Positions 32,933 through 41,513 are shown, counted from the stretch's first letter. The stretch is DNA of 64,000 nucleotides from Leifsonia sp. Leaf336 (GCF_001423695.1 NZ_LMOZ01000003.1:663018-727017), one strand, 5' to 3'. Notes: generated by a model not told the origin, from the letters alone. A program made the numbers and translations.

Positions 32933-33649
32933 CTACCCGATCAACGACACCGCGCGGGCGATGACCAGTGCCAGGAGCACGAAACCGGCGAACGACTCCA
33001 GGGACATCAGCAGCTTGGCGCGGTGCGTCAGCGGCATCGTGTCGGTCGGGCTGAACGCCATGGAGTTGGAGAGCGAGAAGTAGAAGTAGTCGATGTAGTT
33101 GGGGACCCAGTCCATGACCTGGCTGGAGCCGCGCGCGACCTCGTCGATGTCGTCCTTGTCCTCGTCCTGCGGAAACCGGAAGTCGGCCAGCGGCAGCTCG
33201 CTCCGCTTCACGGTGACGCGGGAGACCGGGCCGCCGCGGTCCATCGTCCAGTACACGAGCGCGAAGGCGATCACGTTCGTGATCCACACCTGCAACGAGG
33301 CCAGCAGCAGCTCGGAGCCGTTGCCGTGCTTGTTCAGCAGCCGCACGATCGTCTCCACGAAGGCGACCTGGTTGGCGGCGAGGATGAGCACCGCGAGCGC
33401 GATCTCGACCCGGCGCGACCAGCGCGACTCGCGCGTGAGATGGTGCGGATTGTAGGCGATCAGCACCACGAGCATGAGCACGCACACCCCGACCACCGCC
33501 CACCGCGCGAACGGCGGGATGATGCTCGGCAAGAAGGCGTAGGCGACGAGCGCGACCAGCGTCGCGATGAGCGCGGGCCAGCGGTGCTCGGGGGCGACCT
33601 GCCGGTCCCGGCGGTCGTCGTCCGTAGACGTGGGGGCATCGCGGTTCAC
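32933..33649 (-). CDS. Integral membrane protein, DUF1345-like
   Basis: The 238-residue protein has about five or six helices, with a charged loop EDEDKDDIDEVARGSSQ and the sequence YIDYFYFSLSNSMAFSPTDTMPLT near the end. The last pattern resembles DUF1345 membrane proteins, which recall two-pore channel cores; this assignment is from memory. The start is GTG at 33649. It converges on the SDR gene with a 6-nt gap. Confidence 0.65.
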   Translation of the reverse strand: MNRDAPTSTDDDRRDRQVAPEHRWPALIATLVALVAYAFLPSIIPPFARWAVVGVCVLMLVVLIAYNPHHLTRESRWSRRVEIALAVLILAANQVAFVETIVRLLNKHGNGSELLLASLQVWITNVIAFALVYWTMDRGGPVSRVTVKRSELPLADFRFPQDEDKDDIDEVARGSSQVMDWVPNYIDYFYFSLSNSMAFSPTDTMPLTHRAKLLMSLESFAGFVLLALVIARAVSLIG

Positions 33650-33677
33650 GCGAGCGACAGTACGCCGATTCGGCGGA

Positions 33678-33926
33678 TCAGTTGAAGATCGCCCATTCCG
33701 AGCGGCTCAGCTTCGCCCGCTGCCCGTTGATGACCAGGTACCAGCTCTCCTCGTCGCGATGGAGGTACTGGGCGAGCATGGTGGTGTAGCGCCAGTCGCC
33801 GGAGACCTGCGTCCACCGGATCAGAGAGATGAGCTGGCCCTGACGCAGGTACGGCACCGCGACGAAATCGTCATGTCGCGCGTGCTCGGGACCGCTGATC
33901 TGGCCCCCCGCCTTCGGAGTGCTCAT
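33678..33926 (-). CDS. Hypothetical protein, 82 residues
   Basis: The product is soluble and beta-rich (FVAVPYLRQGQLISLIRWTQVSGDWRYTTMLAQYL, then WYLVINGQRAKLSRSEW). I do not recognise the family. TAAAGT on the minus strand lies 5 nt before the ATG at 33926, so it may be leaderless. It lies 29 nt upstream of the start of the membrane protein gene on the same strand. Confidence 0.55.
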   Translation of the reverse strand: MSTPKAGGQISGPEHARHDDFVAVPYLRQGQLISLIRWTQVSGDWRYTTMLAQYLHRDEESWYLVINGQRAKLSRSEWAIFN

Positions 33927-34047
33927 GTGTCACTTTAACCCCAAGGACCACCCTTTGGGAACAGTTCCTACCCTGAAGATATGCAATAGATCTCGTGTCA
34001 ATCGGTCGGGGTGGAGGCCGCGGGGCCACCCGGAACCCGATCTACGC

Positions 34048-34090
34048 CGAACAGCCGAGCACACAGTTCGTCTGTGTACTCGGCTGTTCG
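34048..34090. terminator. 19-bp hairpin downstream of the oxidoreductase gene
   Basis: Arms 34048-34066 and 34072-34090 pair over 19 bp with one mismatch around a TTCGT loop. It lies 26 nt past the stop (34116) of the minus-strand oxidoreductase, so it probably ends that operon. The 189-nt gap 33927-34115 shows no gene otherwise. Confidence 0.65.
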
Positions 34091-34115
34091 CGGCTGATCC
34101 CGGGCGGACCGGCGC

Positions 34116-35144
34116 TTACTCGGCCGGGGTCAGCGCGGGGATGGCTGCGACCGCACGGGTGCGGGCCGACTCGTAGGCGCCGAGGATGATGCCGAGCACC
34201 TCGATGCCCTCCTTCTGCGTGTGCAGCGGGCGCGTGCCGTCGAGGATGCTGCGCGCGAAGTGCTTCAGCTCCTCGCCGAACTGGTGCACGGGCTCCAGTT
34301 CGATGACGGTCGCCTCGGCCTCGCCGCGCTTCTTCACCGTCAGCGTCGTGCCGTCGCTGCTCAGGCTCCCGAGCTCGCCGACCGCTGAGAACTTCTCGGT
34401 GCCGGGAGCCGCCTCATACGCCCAGCTGGTGACGACGGTGCCGATCACGCCGTTGTCGAACCGCACGAGCACGGTGGCGGAGTCCTCGCCCTCCATGAAC
34501 GCGAGGCGGTGGGTCGCGAGCATCGCCGTGACCTCCACCGGAGCGCCGCCCGCCAGGTGCAGCAGCAGGTACGTCGGGTGGTAGCCGGTGTCGATCAGCT
34601 CGCCGCCGCCGGAGGTCGACGCGTGCGCGCGCCAGCCCATGTTCGCCGGATCGAAGTCGTTGAAGAACGAGTCGGTCGTGCGCACCTCGTACACCCGCCC
34701 GAGCTCGCCGGCCTCGATGAGCTCCTTCGCGCGGGCCACGGCCGGGAGGAACAGCTGATTGTGCGCGCACATCAGGGTGACCCCGGCCTCCTCGACCGCG
34801 GCGGAGACCTCGGCGGCCTCCTCGGGCGTCAGGCAGAGCGGCTTCTCGCACAGGATGTGCTTGCCGGCCCGGGCGGCCGCCACGATGGCGTCCTTGTGGA
34901 GGTGGTGGGGGAGGCAGATGTCGACGGCGTCGATGTCGGCCTCCGCGAGCATGGTCCGGTAGTCGGCGTAGATGACCGCGTCGGTGCCTTCGGCGCGCGT
35001 CTCAGCGCTCTCGCGAACAGGGTCGGCGACCGCGGCGAAGGTGATGGTGTCGGGGTTGCGCAGGTAGCCCTCGAGGTGGGCGCCGGCGATGCCGCCGGCT
35101 CCGATGAGGCCGATGCGGACGGTGGTGGTGCTGCTGTTGGACAT
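34116..35144 (-). CDS. Gfo/Idh/MocA-family oxidoreductase (second of pair)
   Basis: The 342-residue NAD(P)-dependent dehydrogenase has the Rossmann motif GLIGAGGIAGAHL and the family signature HILCEKPLCLTPEEA, with the catalytic Lys in EKP. The C-terminal domain includes GGGELIDTGYHPTYLLLHLAG, with conserved Asp and His. Substrates are usually inositols, sugars or sugar-acid derivatives. GGAG lies before the ATG at 35144. The gene follows a related oxidoreductase, separated by the palindromic element copy C and a short tandem repeat. It is probably regulated together with that gene. Confidence 0.9.
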   Translation of the reverse strand: MSNSSTTTVRIGLIGAGGIAGAHLEGYLRNPDTITFAAVADPVRESAETRAEGTDAVIYADYRTMLAEADIDAVDICLPHHLHKDAIVAAARAGKHILCEKPLCLTPEEAAEVSAAVEEAGVTLMCAHNQLFLPAVARAKELIEAGELGRVYEVRTTDSFFNDFDPANMGWRAHASTSGGGELIDTGYHPTYLLLHLAGGAPVEVTAMLATHRLAFMEGEDSATVLVRFDNGVIGTVVTSWAYEAAPGTEKFSAVGELGSLSSDGTTLTVKKRGEAEATVIELEPVHQFGEELKHFARSILDGTRPLHTQKEGIEVLGIILGAYESARTRAVAAIPALTPAE

Positions 35145-35176
35145 GAAGTCTCCAAAAACGTGGTTTGTCGATGTGC

Positions 35177-35233
35177 CGAAGGGCACGTAGTTGTCCCTCT
35201 CGAAGCCCGAAGGGGACAACGACGTGCCCCTCG
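35177..35233. repeat. 57-bp palindromic element, copy C (intergenic)
   Basis: Arms 35181-35202 and 35208-35229 (22 bp with three mismatches, one at arm position 9) surround a 5-nt loop, with CGAA and CTCG at the ends. The left arm is GGGCACGTAGTTGTC; the right arm ends GACAACGACGTGCCC. It lies in the transcribed spacer between two minus-strand oxidoreductase genes, 33 nt upstream of the second start, and could fold in the mRNA. Confidence 0.9.
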
Positions 35234-35241
35234 CGGGCGGA

Positions 35242-35280
35242 GATCAGAGGGCTGAGATCAGTGGGCTGAGATCAGTGGGC
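35242..35280. repeat. 14-bp tandem repeat at the end of the first oxidoreductase gene
   Basis: GATCAGAGGGCTGA (35242-35255), GATCAGTGGGCTGA (35256-35269) and GATCAGTGGGC (35270-35280) are tandem copies. The stop codon of the minus-strand gene (35272-35274) lies in the last unit. Expansion is not in codon multiples, so it has extended only the 3' flank. Confidence 0.75.
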
Positions 35281-36270
35281 GGCGACCGGGAGGGCCGGCG
35301 TCACGGAGGTGTGTGCGGCGGCCGACTCGTTCGCGGCCACGACGGTGCGCGTGAGCGCGAGGGCGTGATCGAGGTTCGCGTCGGCTCTGCTGCCGTCGTG
35401 GATCCTCCGCACCCATTCGTCGAACGCACCCGGCTCGTCGTCGGGCAGCGGCAGCTCGCGCCAGCCGTCGCCGGTGTCGACCAGGAGGCCTCCACCCGCC
35501 GCGCCGTAGGTCAGCGCGCCCTTCGTGCCGCGCAGCTCGATCGTGAAGTCGCCCTGGCCCTGTACGAGGCTCGCCTCGAAGACGCCGATCCTACCGCCCT
35601 CGAATTCGGCGGTGACCACCGCGTTGTCCTCGACCTCGCGGCCGGTGACGCTGCCGTAGGTCGCGGTGATGCGCGTCGGCTCGCTCCGGTGGAAGAGCCG
35701 GGTCAGGTAGGCCGGGTGGCAGCCGAGGTCGGTGAGCGCGCCGCCGATGGCCTCCGCTGGATACCCGAACCGGTCGGGCAGCCAGCCCGCGATCCACCCG
35801 TCGTGGGCGAGCCGGACCCGGCTGTAGGCGAGCTCTCCGAGCGTGCCCTGGTCGAGCACGCGTTGGATGGCCAGCGTGTAGCCGTGGTAGAGCCGCGGCA
35901 GCGAGACCACGAGCGACACCCCGGCCGCGTCGGCGGCGGCGACGAGCTCATCGGCGTCGCCGACGGTCGGTGCGAGCACCTTCTCGGTGAAGACGTGCTT
36001 GCCGGCCGCGATGGCGCGGCCGATGACGTCGCGGTGCTGATCGGTGGAGGTGGTGATGGTGACGGCGTCGAGCCCGTCGCGGGCCAGCAACTCGTCGAGG
36101 TCGGCGACGAACTCGACGCCGAACTGCTCGGCGGCGGCCCGACCGCGTTCATGATCGTCGTCCCAGATGGCGACGAGGGTGGTTCCGGGATGGTTCTGAG
36201 CGGCTTGGGCGTAATCGCCCGCGTGCACGTGCCAGAAACCGATCGCAGCGACAGCGAGTGGATGGGACAT
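35272..36270 (-). CDS. Gfo/Idh/MocA-family oxidoreductase (first of pair)
   Basis: The 332-residue protein begins with a Rossmann fold whose glycine motif is degenerate (AVAAIGFWHVHAGDY), which suggests altered cofactor binding. The family Lys motif is HVFTEKVLAPTVGDADEL (EKV in place of EKP), and GGALTDLGCHPAYLTRLFH carries the conserved Asp and His. It is the promoter-proximal gene of the pair; GGAGG lies about 13 nt before the ATG at 36270. The long extension of this frame to 36774 runs antisense to the divergent hydrolase and is rejected. Confidence 0.88.
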   Translation of the reverse strand: MSHPLAVAAIGFWHVHAGDYAQAAQNHPGTTLVAIWDDDHERGRAAAEQFGVEFVADLDELLARDGLDAVTITTSTDQHRDVIGRAIAAGKHVFTEKVLAPTVGDADELVAAADAAGVSLVVSLPRLYHGYTLAIQRVLDQGTLGELAYSRVRLAHDGWIAGWLPDRFGYPAEAIGGALTDLGCHPAYLTRLFHRSEPTRITATYGSVTGREVEDNAVVTAEFEGGRIGVFEASLVQGQGDFTIELRGTKGALTYGAAGGGLLVDTGDGWRELPLPDDEPGAFDEWVRRIHDGSRADANLDHALALTRTVVAANESAAAHTSVTPALPVAAH

Positions 36271-36400
36271 GACCTGTGAAGGCCTCCTTGCCTGGTATTC
36301 GATGCGCGCGAACGCATCCAGCCTAACCACTTCGCGGCACGCTTCGAAGACCTTTTGCAGGATTGCCAGCAGAAGTTCGAGAGGGGTACCGTCAGGCACT

Positions 36401-37159
36401 GTGACGCGCATCAGATTGCACCGCGAGTGGTACGGCGACGAGGACTCGCCGCACCCTCCGCTGCTGCTGATCCACGGCGGCGGTTCCACCATCCCGTCGA
36501 ACTGGGGGATGCTGATCCCGTTGCTCGAGCGCAGCCGTTCGCTCCTCGCGGTCGAGTTGCAGGGCCACGGCCGCACGGCGGCGGGTGACAGGGAACCGTC
36601 GTTCGAGGAGTCGGCCGACGATGTCGCGGCGGTGCTGGACGAACTGCAGCTCGCGCCCGTCGACGTGCTCGGCTTCAGCAACGGCGGCCAGGTGGCGCTG
36701 CAGCTGGCCGCCCGGCATCCCGAGCGGGTGCGCCGGCTCGTCCTGGCCTCCACGCCGGTGCGTCGGGAGGCCATGGTCGACGGGTTCTGGGAGGGGCTCG
36801 AAGCCGGGCGCTTCGAGGACCTGCCGGCGATCTACGCGCAGGCCGACCTCGCCCTGAGCCGCGACCCGCAGCACGCGCGGAGGATGTTCGAGCTCGACCG
36901 GCAGCTGATGCTCGGCTTCACGGACTTCCCGGACGAGCTGATCGCGTCGGTCTCGGCGCCGACCCTCGTCGTCGGCGCCGACTCGGACGTCATCCGGGTC
37001 GGGCACTTCGTCGACCTGGCCGAGCTGCTCCCGGAGGCGCGGCTCCTGATCGTCCCTGGAGTCCACGGCGACTACCTCGGCGAAACGCTGGCGGCCGCGG
37101 GAGACGACCGCGCTCTGCGCGCGTTCCTGCCGCTGCTGCTGAGATTCCTCGAAGACTGA
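36401..37159 (+). CDS. Alpha/beta-fold hydrolase
   Basis: The 252-residue protein has the oxyanion segment LLIHGGGSTIPSNWGML, nucleophile Ser in VLGFSNGGQVAL, an Asp in LVVGADSDVI and a likely catalytic His in VPGVHGDYLGE. The start GTG at 36401 is chosen because the preceding frame (from 36269) overlaps the divergent oxidoreductase start; TACCGT lies 8 nt upstream. The substrate is unknown. The 130-nt gap to 36270 holds the divergent promoters. Confidence 0.85.
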   Translation: MTRIRLHREWYGDEDSPHPPLLLIHGGGSTIPSNWGMLIPLLERSRSLLAVELQGHGRTAAGDREPSFEESADDVAAVLDELQLAPVDVLGFSNGGQVALQLAARHPERVRRLVLASTPVRREAMVDGFWEGLEAGRFEDLPAIYAQADLALSRDPQHARRMFELDRQLMLGFTDFPDELIASVSAPTLVVGADSDVIRVGHFVDLAELLPEARLLIVPGVHGDYLGETLAAAGDDRALRAFLPLLLRFLED

Positions 37160-37240
37160 AGCAATATAGGCGTTCCGCATCGCTGTCAATCCCCTTTCTT
37201 CGGCTGCACGGGGGAGCCAGGCGTGAGGCACTATGGGGTC

Positions 37241-37555
37241 ATGGGAAAACTGCTCTACGGCGCAGGTCAGGAATATGACCTCGACGACCGCGTACTGAGC
37301 CACGTCAAGCTCGCGATCGTCGCCAAACTGCGTCGGCACGAGAGTTTCCTCCTCAACTGGGACGTGCCTGTCGAGCAGGGCTCCGGACGCGTCTCGCTCT
37401 GGATCAGCCGCGAGATCCCGCTCGCCTTCCAGTTCTCGGGCAGCCGCCCACCGGCGATCAACGCCCAGTGGCTGGAGGCGCTGATGCACACCTCGCAGCG
37501 CACCGGAGGCATGGTCGTGATGTCCGAGGACGAGATCGGTCAGCACCTGCCCTAG
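37241..37555 (+). CDS. Small conserved Microbacteriaceae protein (DUF7882-like)
   Basis: The 104-residue product begins MGKLLYGAGQEYDLDDRVLSHVKLAIVAKLRRHESF, a pattern I recall for small Microbacteriaceae proteins of unknown role (DUF7882 from memory; some were once mislabelled DNA ligase). It ends with HTSQRTGGMVVMSEDE. CACTAT (37229-37234) lies 6 nt before the ATG, matching a leaderless start. No catalytic motif is visible. Confidence 0.75.
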   Translation: MGKLLYGAGQEYDLDDRVLSHVKLAIVAKLRRHESFLLNWDVPVEQGSGRVSLWISREIPLAFQFSGSRPPAINAQWLEALMHTSQRTGGMVVMSEDEIGQHLP

Positions 37556-37558
37556 CCG

Positions 37559-38428
37559 TTAATCTCCGCGGGCCTCGTCCAACGCGCGCTCGGCGTCGCG
37601 CACCGCCCGCTGCAGTTCGGGGATGCGCTTCCTCAGCTGCCGCTCGGCGGCTTTCGACTCGGACAGCTCCGCCTCCGTGCGCTGCAAGCGACGGTCGAGG
37701 TCGGCACGCTCCGCCTCCAGGTCAGCGCGCCGGTCGACCTCCTCGTCGAGCTCGTCGTCGAGGGCGACCGCTTCGGAGCGCGCGCGTTCGAGCGCACGCT
37801 CCGCCGCCCGGATGGCGCGCTGGCGCTCCCGGCGGTCGCTGGCGGACTCGCCGGACTCGCCGGACTCGCCGGACTCAGGCACCGCCTCCGCCGATTTCGA
37901 ATGCGCTGCGCGCGGTGCCGCGTCCACGACCGGCGTCGCACGCGCTGCCAGCTCCGACTCGTCGAGCGGCACGGCAACGGCCTCCGAGACGTCGACCGAC
38001 TCGACGCCCGTCGACTCCAGCGCGCGCACCAGCATTCCGCTGCGCACCGCGGCGGCCGCCGCTGGATCGATGACGGCCGCCTGGAGGGTCTCCTCGACCT
38101 CCCGCGCCACCGTCGGGCTGGCGTCGAGGTCGCGCAGAGCCGTCTGCAGCAGGCGCTGCCGCTGTCGGGTCACCTCGCGAATGGCGTCGCGGTCGCGCGC
38201 GGCGAACGCGTCGCGCATGCGGTCGCCGAGGGCGAGGAGGCGGTCGATCAGCGCCGGGTCTCGGCGCGTCAGCGCGTTCACCGCCGCGGCGGACGTGGTC
38301 GGCTTGCGCAGCGCCTTGATGTCGGCGCGGAGCTCGCGATCCGCGCCGGAGGCCGCGGCCGCCCGTGCCGAGACGAACTCCGCGGGAGCGACCCCGTACA
38401 GCTCCGCCGCCACGTCGCGCAGGTTCAT
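37559..38428 (-). CDS. Coiled-coil protein of unknown function
   Basis: The 289-residue protein has a globular helical N-terminal half (MNLRDVAAELYGVAPAEFVSARAAAA, then LRADIKALRKPTTSAAAVNAL) and a long Arg/Glu/Ala-rich coiled coil from about residue 195 to the end. A GES triplet repeat (four units, 9-nt DNA repeat near 37850-37876) separates the halves. No membrane segment or catalytic motif is seen. TACACT lies 6 nt before the ATG on the minus strand. Confidence 0.75.
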   Translation of the reverse strand: MNLRDVAAELYGVAPAEFVSARAAAASGADRELRADIKALRKPTTSAAAVNALTRRDPALIDRLLALGDRMRDAFAARDRDAIREVTRQRQRLLQTALRDLDASPTVAREVEETLQAAVIDPAAAAAVRSGMLVRALESTGVESVDVSEAVAVPLDESELAARATPVVDAAPRAAHSKSAEAVPESGESGESGESASDRRERQRAIRAAERALERARSEAVALDDELDEEVDRRADLEAERADLDRRLQRTEAELSESKAAERQLRKRIPELQRAVRDAERALDEARGD

Positions 38429-38484
38429 GGCGCGAGTGTACGCGCTCCACGAGTGCCGGCGCGGAGGCGGATCAGGGCCGGACG

Positions 38485-38748
38485 TCAGTGGTTGCGGAGC
38501 TCCTTCACGAGCTCCGACTTCTTCTTCTTCGAGTAGCCGCTGAGCCCGAGCTCCTTCGCGCGCTTCTTGAGCTCGGGCACGGTCCAGTCGTCGTACGATC
38601 CGGACTCGCCGCCCTTGCGGCCGACCGCCTTGCGTCCGCGGGCAGCGGCCGCGTTGGAGATGCGGGCCGCCTTCTCCTTCGAGTCGCCTTCGTCGCGGAG
38701 CTTCTCGTAGAGCTCCTGGTCCTTCAGCGAGAACTCCCGTCCGGGCAT
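38485..38748 (-). CDS. Small Rho-N/SAP-like protein (DUF7218-like)
   Basis: The 87-residue product joins a basic N-terminal part (FSLKDQELYEKLRDEGDSKEKAARISNAAAARGRKAVGRKGG) to a C-terminal helix-extended-helix motif (WTVPELKKRAKELGLSGYSKKKKSELVKELRNH), which is the Rho-N/SAP nucleic-acid-binding pattern. It probably binds DNA or RNA. AAGGAGCGCATC before the ATG is a good ribosome site. Confidence 0.8.
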   Translation of the reverse strand: MPGREFSLKDQELYEKLRDEGDSKEKAARISNAAAARGRKAVGRKGGESGSYDDWTVPELKKRAKELGLSGYSKKKKSELVKELRNH

Positions 38749-38833
38749 GATGCGCTCCTTCCTTCCGTCGTGCAGCCCGCACGGTACGCCTCGGCCGGTG
38801 TCCGGTCAGGGGGGGCCTGTCTCCGTGGACGCC

Positions 38834-38867
38834 GAAGGACCCGCAGCCTGATGGCCACGGGTCCTTC
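38834..38867 (-). terminator. 10-bp hairpin terminator
   Basis: GAAGGACCCG (38834-38843) and CGGGTCCTTC (38858-38867) pair perfectly around a 14-nt loop. It lies 21 nt past the stop of the minus-strand gene at 38888. Confidence 0.6.
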
Positions 38868-38887
38868 ATGAAGCGGTGCGCGGTGAA

Positions 38888-39640
38888 CTACGCTCGCGGT
38901 GCCTTCGATGCCTTGATCGCGGCGAACCACGCGCTGGACGGGCGCAGCCAGAGCAGCACCAGACCGACGATCGAGGCGAGCACCTGCAGGAGTCCGAACG
39001 GGAAGCCGGGGATGATGTTCAGCAGTGACAGTGCCGTGAGCACGGTCAGGACGATCCGGGCCCAGTTGGCGCCGCGGCGCACGAAGAATGCGAAGAGCAC
39101 GAAGACGATCGCCCAGAAAATCAGTGTGACGATCGACCAGCCCACGGCGAATGCGATCACCGCGTTGACCACCTGCTCGGCGCTCTGACCGTGGAGGTCG
39201 GCGTTGGAGTTCGCCAGCTGACGGAGCGCGGCGGCACGATTGCTGCTGGCGCCGACCACGGTCACGATGCCGCCGATGACGCTGAGCACAGCGCTTGCGA
39301 TGTACAGCCAGAACGCGGTGTTGACGGTCGTCGGGATGCCGGTCGGAGGCTCCACCGGCGCCGCCGGGGCCGCGGCGTACCCGGGGAAGGCCCCGGGAGG
39401 CGGCGGAGGGGCGGCCGGGTAGCCACCGGCGGGAGCGGCCGGTGCGGCGGGCTCGGGAGCGACAGGCGGCGCGGGCGCGACGGGCGGCGCGGGCGGCACA
39501 TCGCTGACCGGCGGCGCCGGAGGCGTGGGCGCGGCGGCCGGCTCCGCAGGCGTCGCCGGCTCGGAGGCCGGCGGGACAGCGTCGTTCTGGTCGCCGCCCG
39601 GCGCTGGCCGCGGCGTGTTCTCGTCCTCAGGAGTGCTCAT
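38888..39640 (-). CDS. Membrane protein with Pro/Ala-rich cytosolic N-terminus
   Basis: The 250-residue protein has about 100 residues of Pro, Ala and Gly-rich sequence (with PPAPPVAPAPPVAPEP), then four membrane helices from about 108 to 238 and a short charged end. The layout matches widespread actinobacterial small membrane proteins without known function. TATCGT lies 6 nt before the ATG on the minus strand, and an inverted repeat sits just upstream of that hexamer, so a repressor site is possible. Confidence 0.75.
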   Translation of the reverse strand: MSTPEDENTPRPAPGGDQNDAVPPASEPATPAEPAAAPTPPAPPVSDVPPAPPVAPAPPVAPEPAAPAAPAGGYPAAPPPPPGAFPGYAAAPAAPVEPPTGIPTTVNTAFWLYIASAVLSVIGGIVTVVGASSNRAAALRQLANSNADLHGQSAEQVVNAVIAFAVGWSIVTLIFWAIVFVLFAFFVRRGANWARIVLTVLTALSLLNIIPGFPFGLLQVLASIVGLVLLWLRPSSAWFAAIKASKAPRA

Positions 39641-39655
39641 GCCGCGACGATACTG

Positions 39656-39669
39656 GAATACACGTATTC
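39656..39669. promoter_or_regulatory. Inverted repeat GAATAC-N2-GTATTC
   Basis: The perfect 6-2-6 dyad lies between about -16 and -29 of the predicted leaderless start at 39640, between the presumed -35 and -10. A dimeric regulator could bind here; none is identified. Confidence 0.4.
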
Positions 39670-39718
39670 AAGCTATAGCGGCCCGCGCGCGGCGTGAGGA
39701 TCGCTCGGAGGCCGCACG

Positions 39719-41206
39719 TCACGCGTGGCCCAGCGGTTCGACCGCCGGACCTTCGAGAACAGCGCCGTCCGGCGCGAACCGGGAGCCGTGCAGCGGGCAG
39801 TCCCACGACCGCTCGGCGTCGTTCCAGCGCACGATGCCGCCGAGATGGGTGCAGACCGCCCTGAGCGTGCACGTGCTCCCGTCGACCGTCGACACCGCCA
39901 CCGGCGTGACGCCGCGACGGCCGACCATTCCCGTTCCCTCGGCAGGTGCTACCTCCCCGATAGCGCCTGCGGTCTCGGCTGCCGCCCAGCCCTTGGCCGC
40001 CTCGACCCCGACGGAGGCGTTGGCCCTGGCACCGTCCGCCAGGTCGATCGGGCGTGTGACGCGGTGGTGCAGCGTCTTGGTCCACTCCGGAGGCTCCGCC
40101 CCGGTCAGATCGGCGGCCAGGCTGAGCGCGGCGGCGACCGCGTTGGTCATGCCCCACTTGTCATAGCCGGTCGCCAGGAAGATCCGGCCCCGTCCGCGGG
40201 GCAGCCAGCCGACGAACGGCACGCGGTTGGCGGAGCGGTAGTCCTGCGCCGCCCACCACGTCGTCCGCTCGGCGCCGGGGAACGTCCGCTCCGCCCACGA
40301 GGTCAGGTCTGCGAGGCGCGCGGCCGTCGAGCCGCCACGGCCGACCGGGTGGCCGTTGCCGCCGACCAGGAGCAGTTCGCCCTCGTCGTCACGGGCCGTC
40401 CGGAGCGACCGTGCGGGCGTCTCGGCCGACAGATGCATGCCCTGCGGGAGGGCACCCGGCACGCGGAACGCCGCGACGTACGACCGGTGCGGCTCGACCT
40501 TGGCGAAGTAGAGACCGCGGTCGAGGATGGGCGTGCCGGTCGCGAGGATCACGGCGTCCGCCGTCGTCCTCCCGGAGGTGCTGGTCACGGCCGCCGGCTC
40601 GCCCGCCGAGACGGCGGTGACCCGCTCGCCCTCGACGATGCGGCCGCCCAGCCGCCGCAGCTCGTCGGCGAGAGCGGCCAGTACCCGCATCGGATGCACC
40701 TGGGCCTGGCCGCGCAGGATCAGGGCGCCCTCCACGGCGAAGGGCAGCTCGCACACCCGCTCCTCCGACACCGGCAGGCCGGCGCCGCGTGCGGCGCGCA
40801 GTTCGACGTCCAGGCGGTCGAGGCCGTCGAGCGTCGTCGCGTACGTGTACGCGTCGCGCACCTCGTAGGGCACCTGGCGGGTTTCGAGGAAATCGAGCAG
40901 CCAGCCCTGCCCCGCCGCGTTGCCGTCGACGTACGCGGCCAGGACGCGCTCCGACGAGAAGCGCTGGATCTGCGACAGCTGCGTGCCCTGCAGCAGGCTG
41001 ACCTTGCCCGTCGTGTTACCGGTCGTCACCGCGCCGACGCTGCGCGCCTCCAGCACGCACACCCGGGATCCGCTGCGCGCCAGCATCACCGCGGTCGTCA
41101 GACCGGTCAAGCCGGCCCCGGCGATCACGACCTCGTACGCGCCGTCCGGCTCGAACGGGTCGGCGGGGATGGCGGGAGCGGACTGGAGCCAGAGCGAGGT
41201 GGACAT
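39719..41206 (-). CDS. FAD-dependent oxidoreductase with C-terminal Rieske domain
   Basis: The 495-residue protein has an N-terminal FAD-binding DAO-like domain (VVIAGAGLTGLTTAVMLARSG; second Gly-rich region ATGTPILDRG) and a C-terminal Rieske [2Fe-2S] domain from about 430, with CTHLGG and CPLHGSRF supplying the Cys-His pairs. This fusion is common in soil bacteria and may use the cluster to pass electrons to or from FAD. The substrate is unknown. The longer frame to 41287 is not supported. Confidence 0.9.
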   Translation of the reverse strand: MSTSLWLQSAPAIPADPFEPDGAYEVVIAGAGLTGLTTAVMLARSGSRVCVLEARSVGAVTTGNTTGKVSLLQGTQLSQIQRFSSERVLAAYVDGNAAGQGWLLDFLETRQVPYEVRDAYTYATTLDGLDRLDVELRAARGAGLPVSEERVCELPFAVEGALILRGQAQVHPMRVLAALADELRRLGGRIVEGERVTAVSAGEPAAVTSTSGRTTADAVILATGTPILDRGLYFAKVEPHRSYVAAFRVPGALPQGMHLSAETPARSLRTARDDEGELLLVGGNGHPVGRGGSTAARLADLTSWAERTFPGAERTTWWAAQDYRSANRVPFVGWLPRGRGRIFLATGYDKWGMTNAVAAALSLAADLTGAEPPEWTKTLHHRVTRPIDLADGARANASVGVEAAKGWAAAETAGAIGEVAPAEGTGMVGRRGVTPVAVSTVDGSTCTLRAVCTHLGGIVRWNDAERSWDCPLHGSRFAPDGAVLEGPAVEPLGHA

Positions 41207-41240
41207 GATCCGGGATTCGGGAATGCTCCGGGGGCGACCC

Positions 41241-41513
41241 TCAGGTGAGGGAGTCGAAGTCGAACCAGAAGGAGTCGTCCTCCTCATGCTCGCTCGCGGC
41301 GACCGTTTCTCGCGGGATGCTGGCGGTCTCGATGCGCACGCGCGTCTGGCTGGTCACGAAGATCTCACTAGGCGGACGACTCGATTGAGTGATCGCCACG
41401 AAGTCGCCCGCAATGCGGCTGGCCTCGATGACGCGCCGCTTGAGTTCGTCGACCGGCTCTCGATCGACGAACGTGAAGCGCAGCTCGTCGATATAGACGT
41501 GGAACACCTGCAT
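41241..41513 (-). CDS. Hypothetical protein, 90 residues
   Basis: The product begins MQVFHVYIDELRFTFVDREPVDELKRRVIEASRIAGDFVAI and ends with an acidic, aromatic tail EHEEDDSFWFDFDSLT. GGGGAG lies 7 nt before the ATG. It is soluble, and the beta-alpha pattern at the start suggests a small ferredoxin-like fold. I do not recognise it. It sits 34 nt upstream of the FAD/Rieske gene on the same strand. Confidence 0.55.
   Translation of the reverse strand: MQVFHVYIDELRFTFVDREPVDELKRRVIEASRIAGDFVAITQSSRPPSEIFVTSQTRVRIETASIPRETVAASEHEEDDSFWFDFDSLT

Noticed and set aside
36271-36774. N-terminal extension of the first oxidoreductase to 36774
   Set aside because: It would overlap the divergent alpha/beta hydrolase antisense; the Rossmann fold starts properly at 36270.
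39725-41248. 507-codon plus-strand frame opposite the FAD/Rieske gene
   Set aside because: The minus-strand protein has clear FAD and Rieske motifs; the plus frame is low-complexity.
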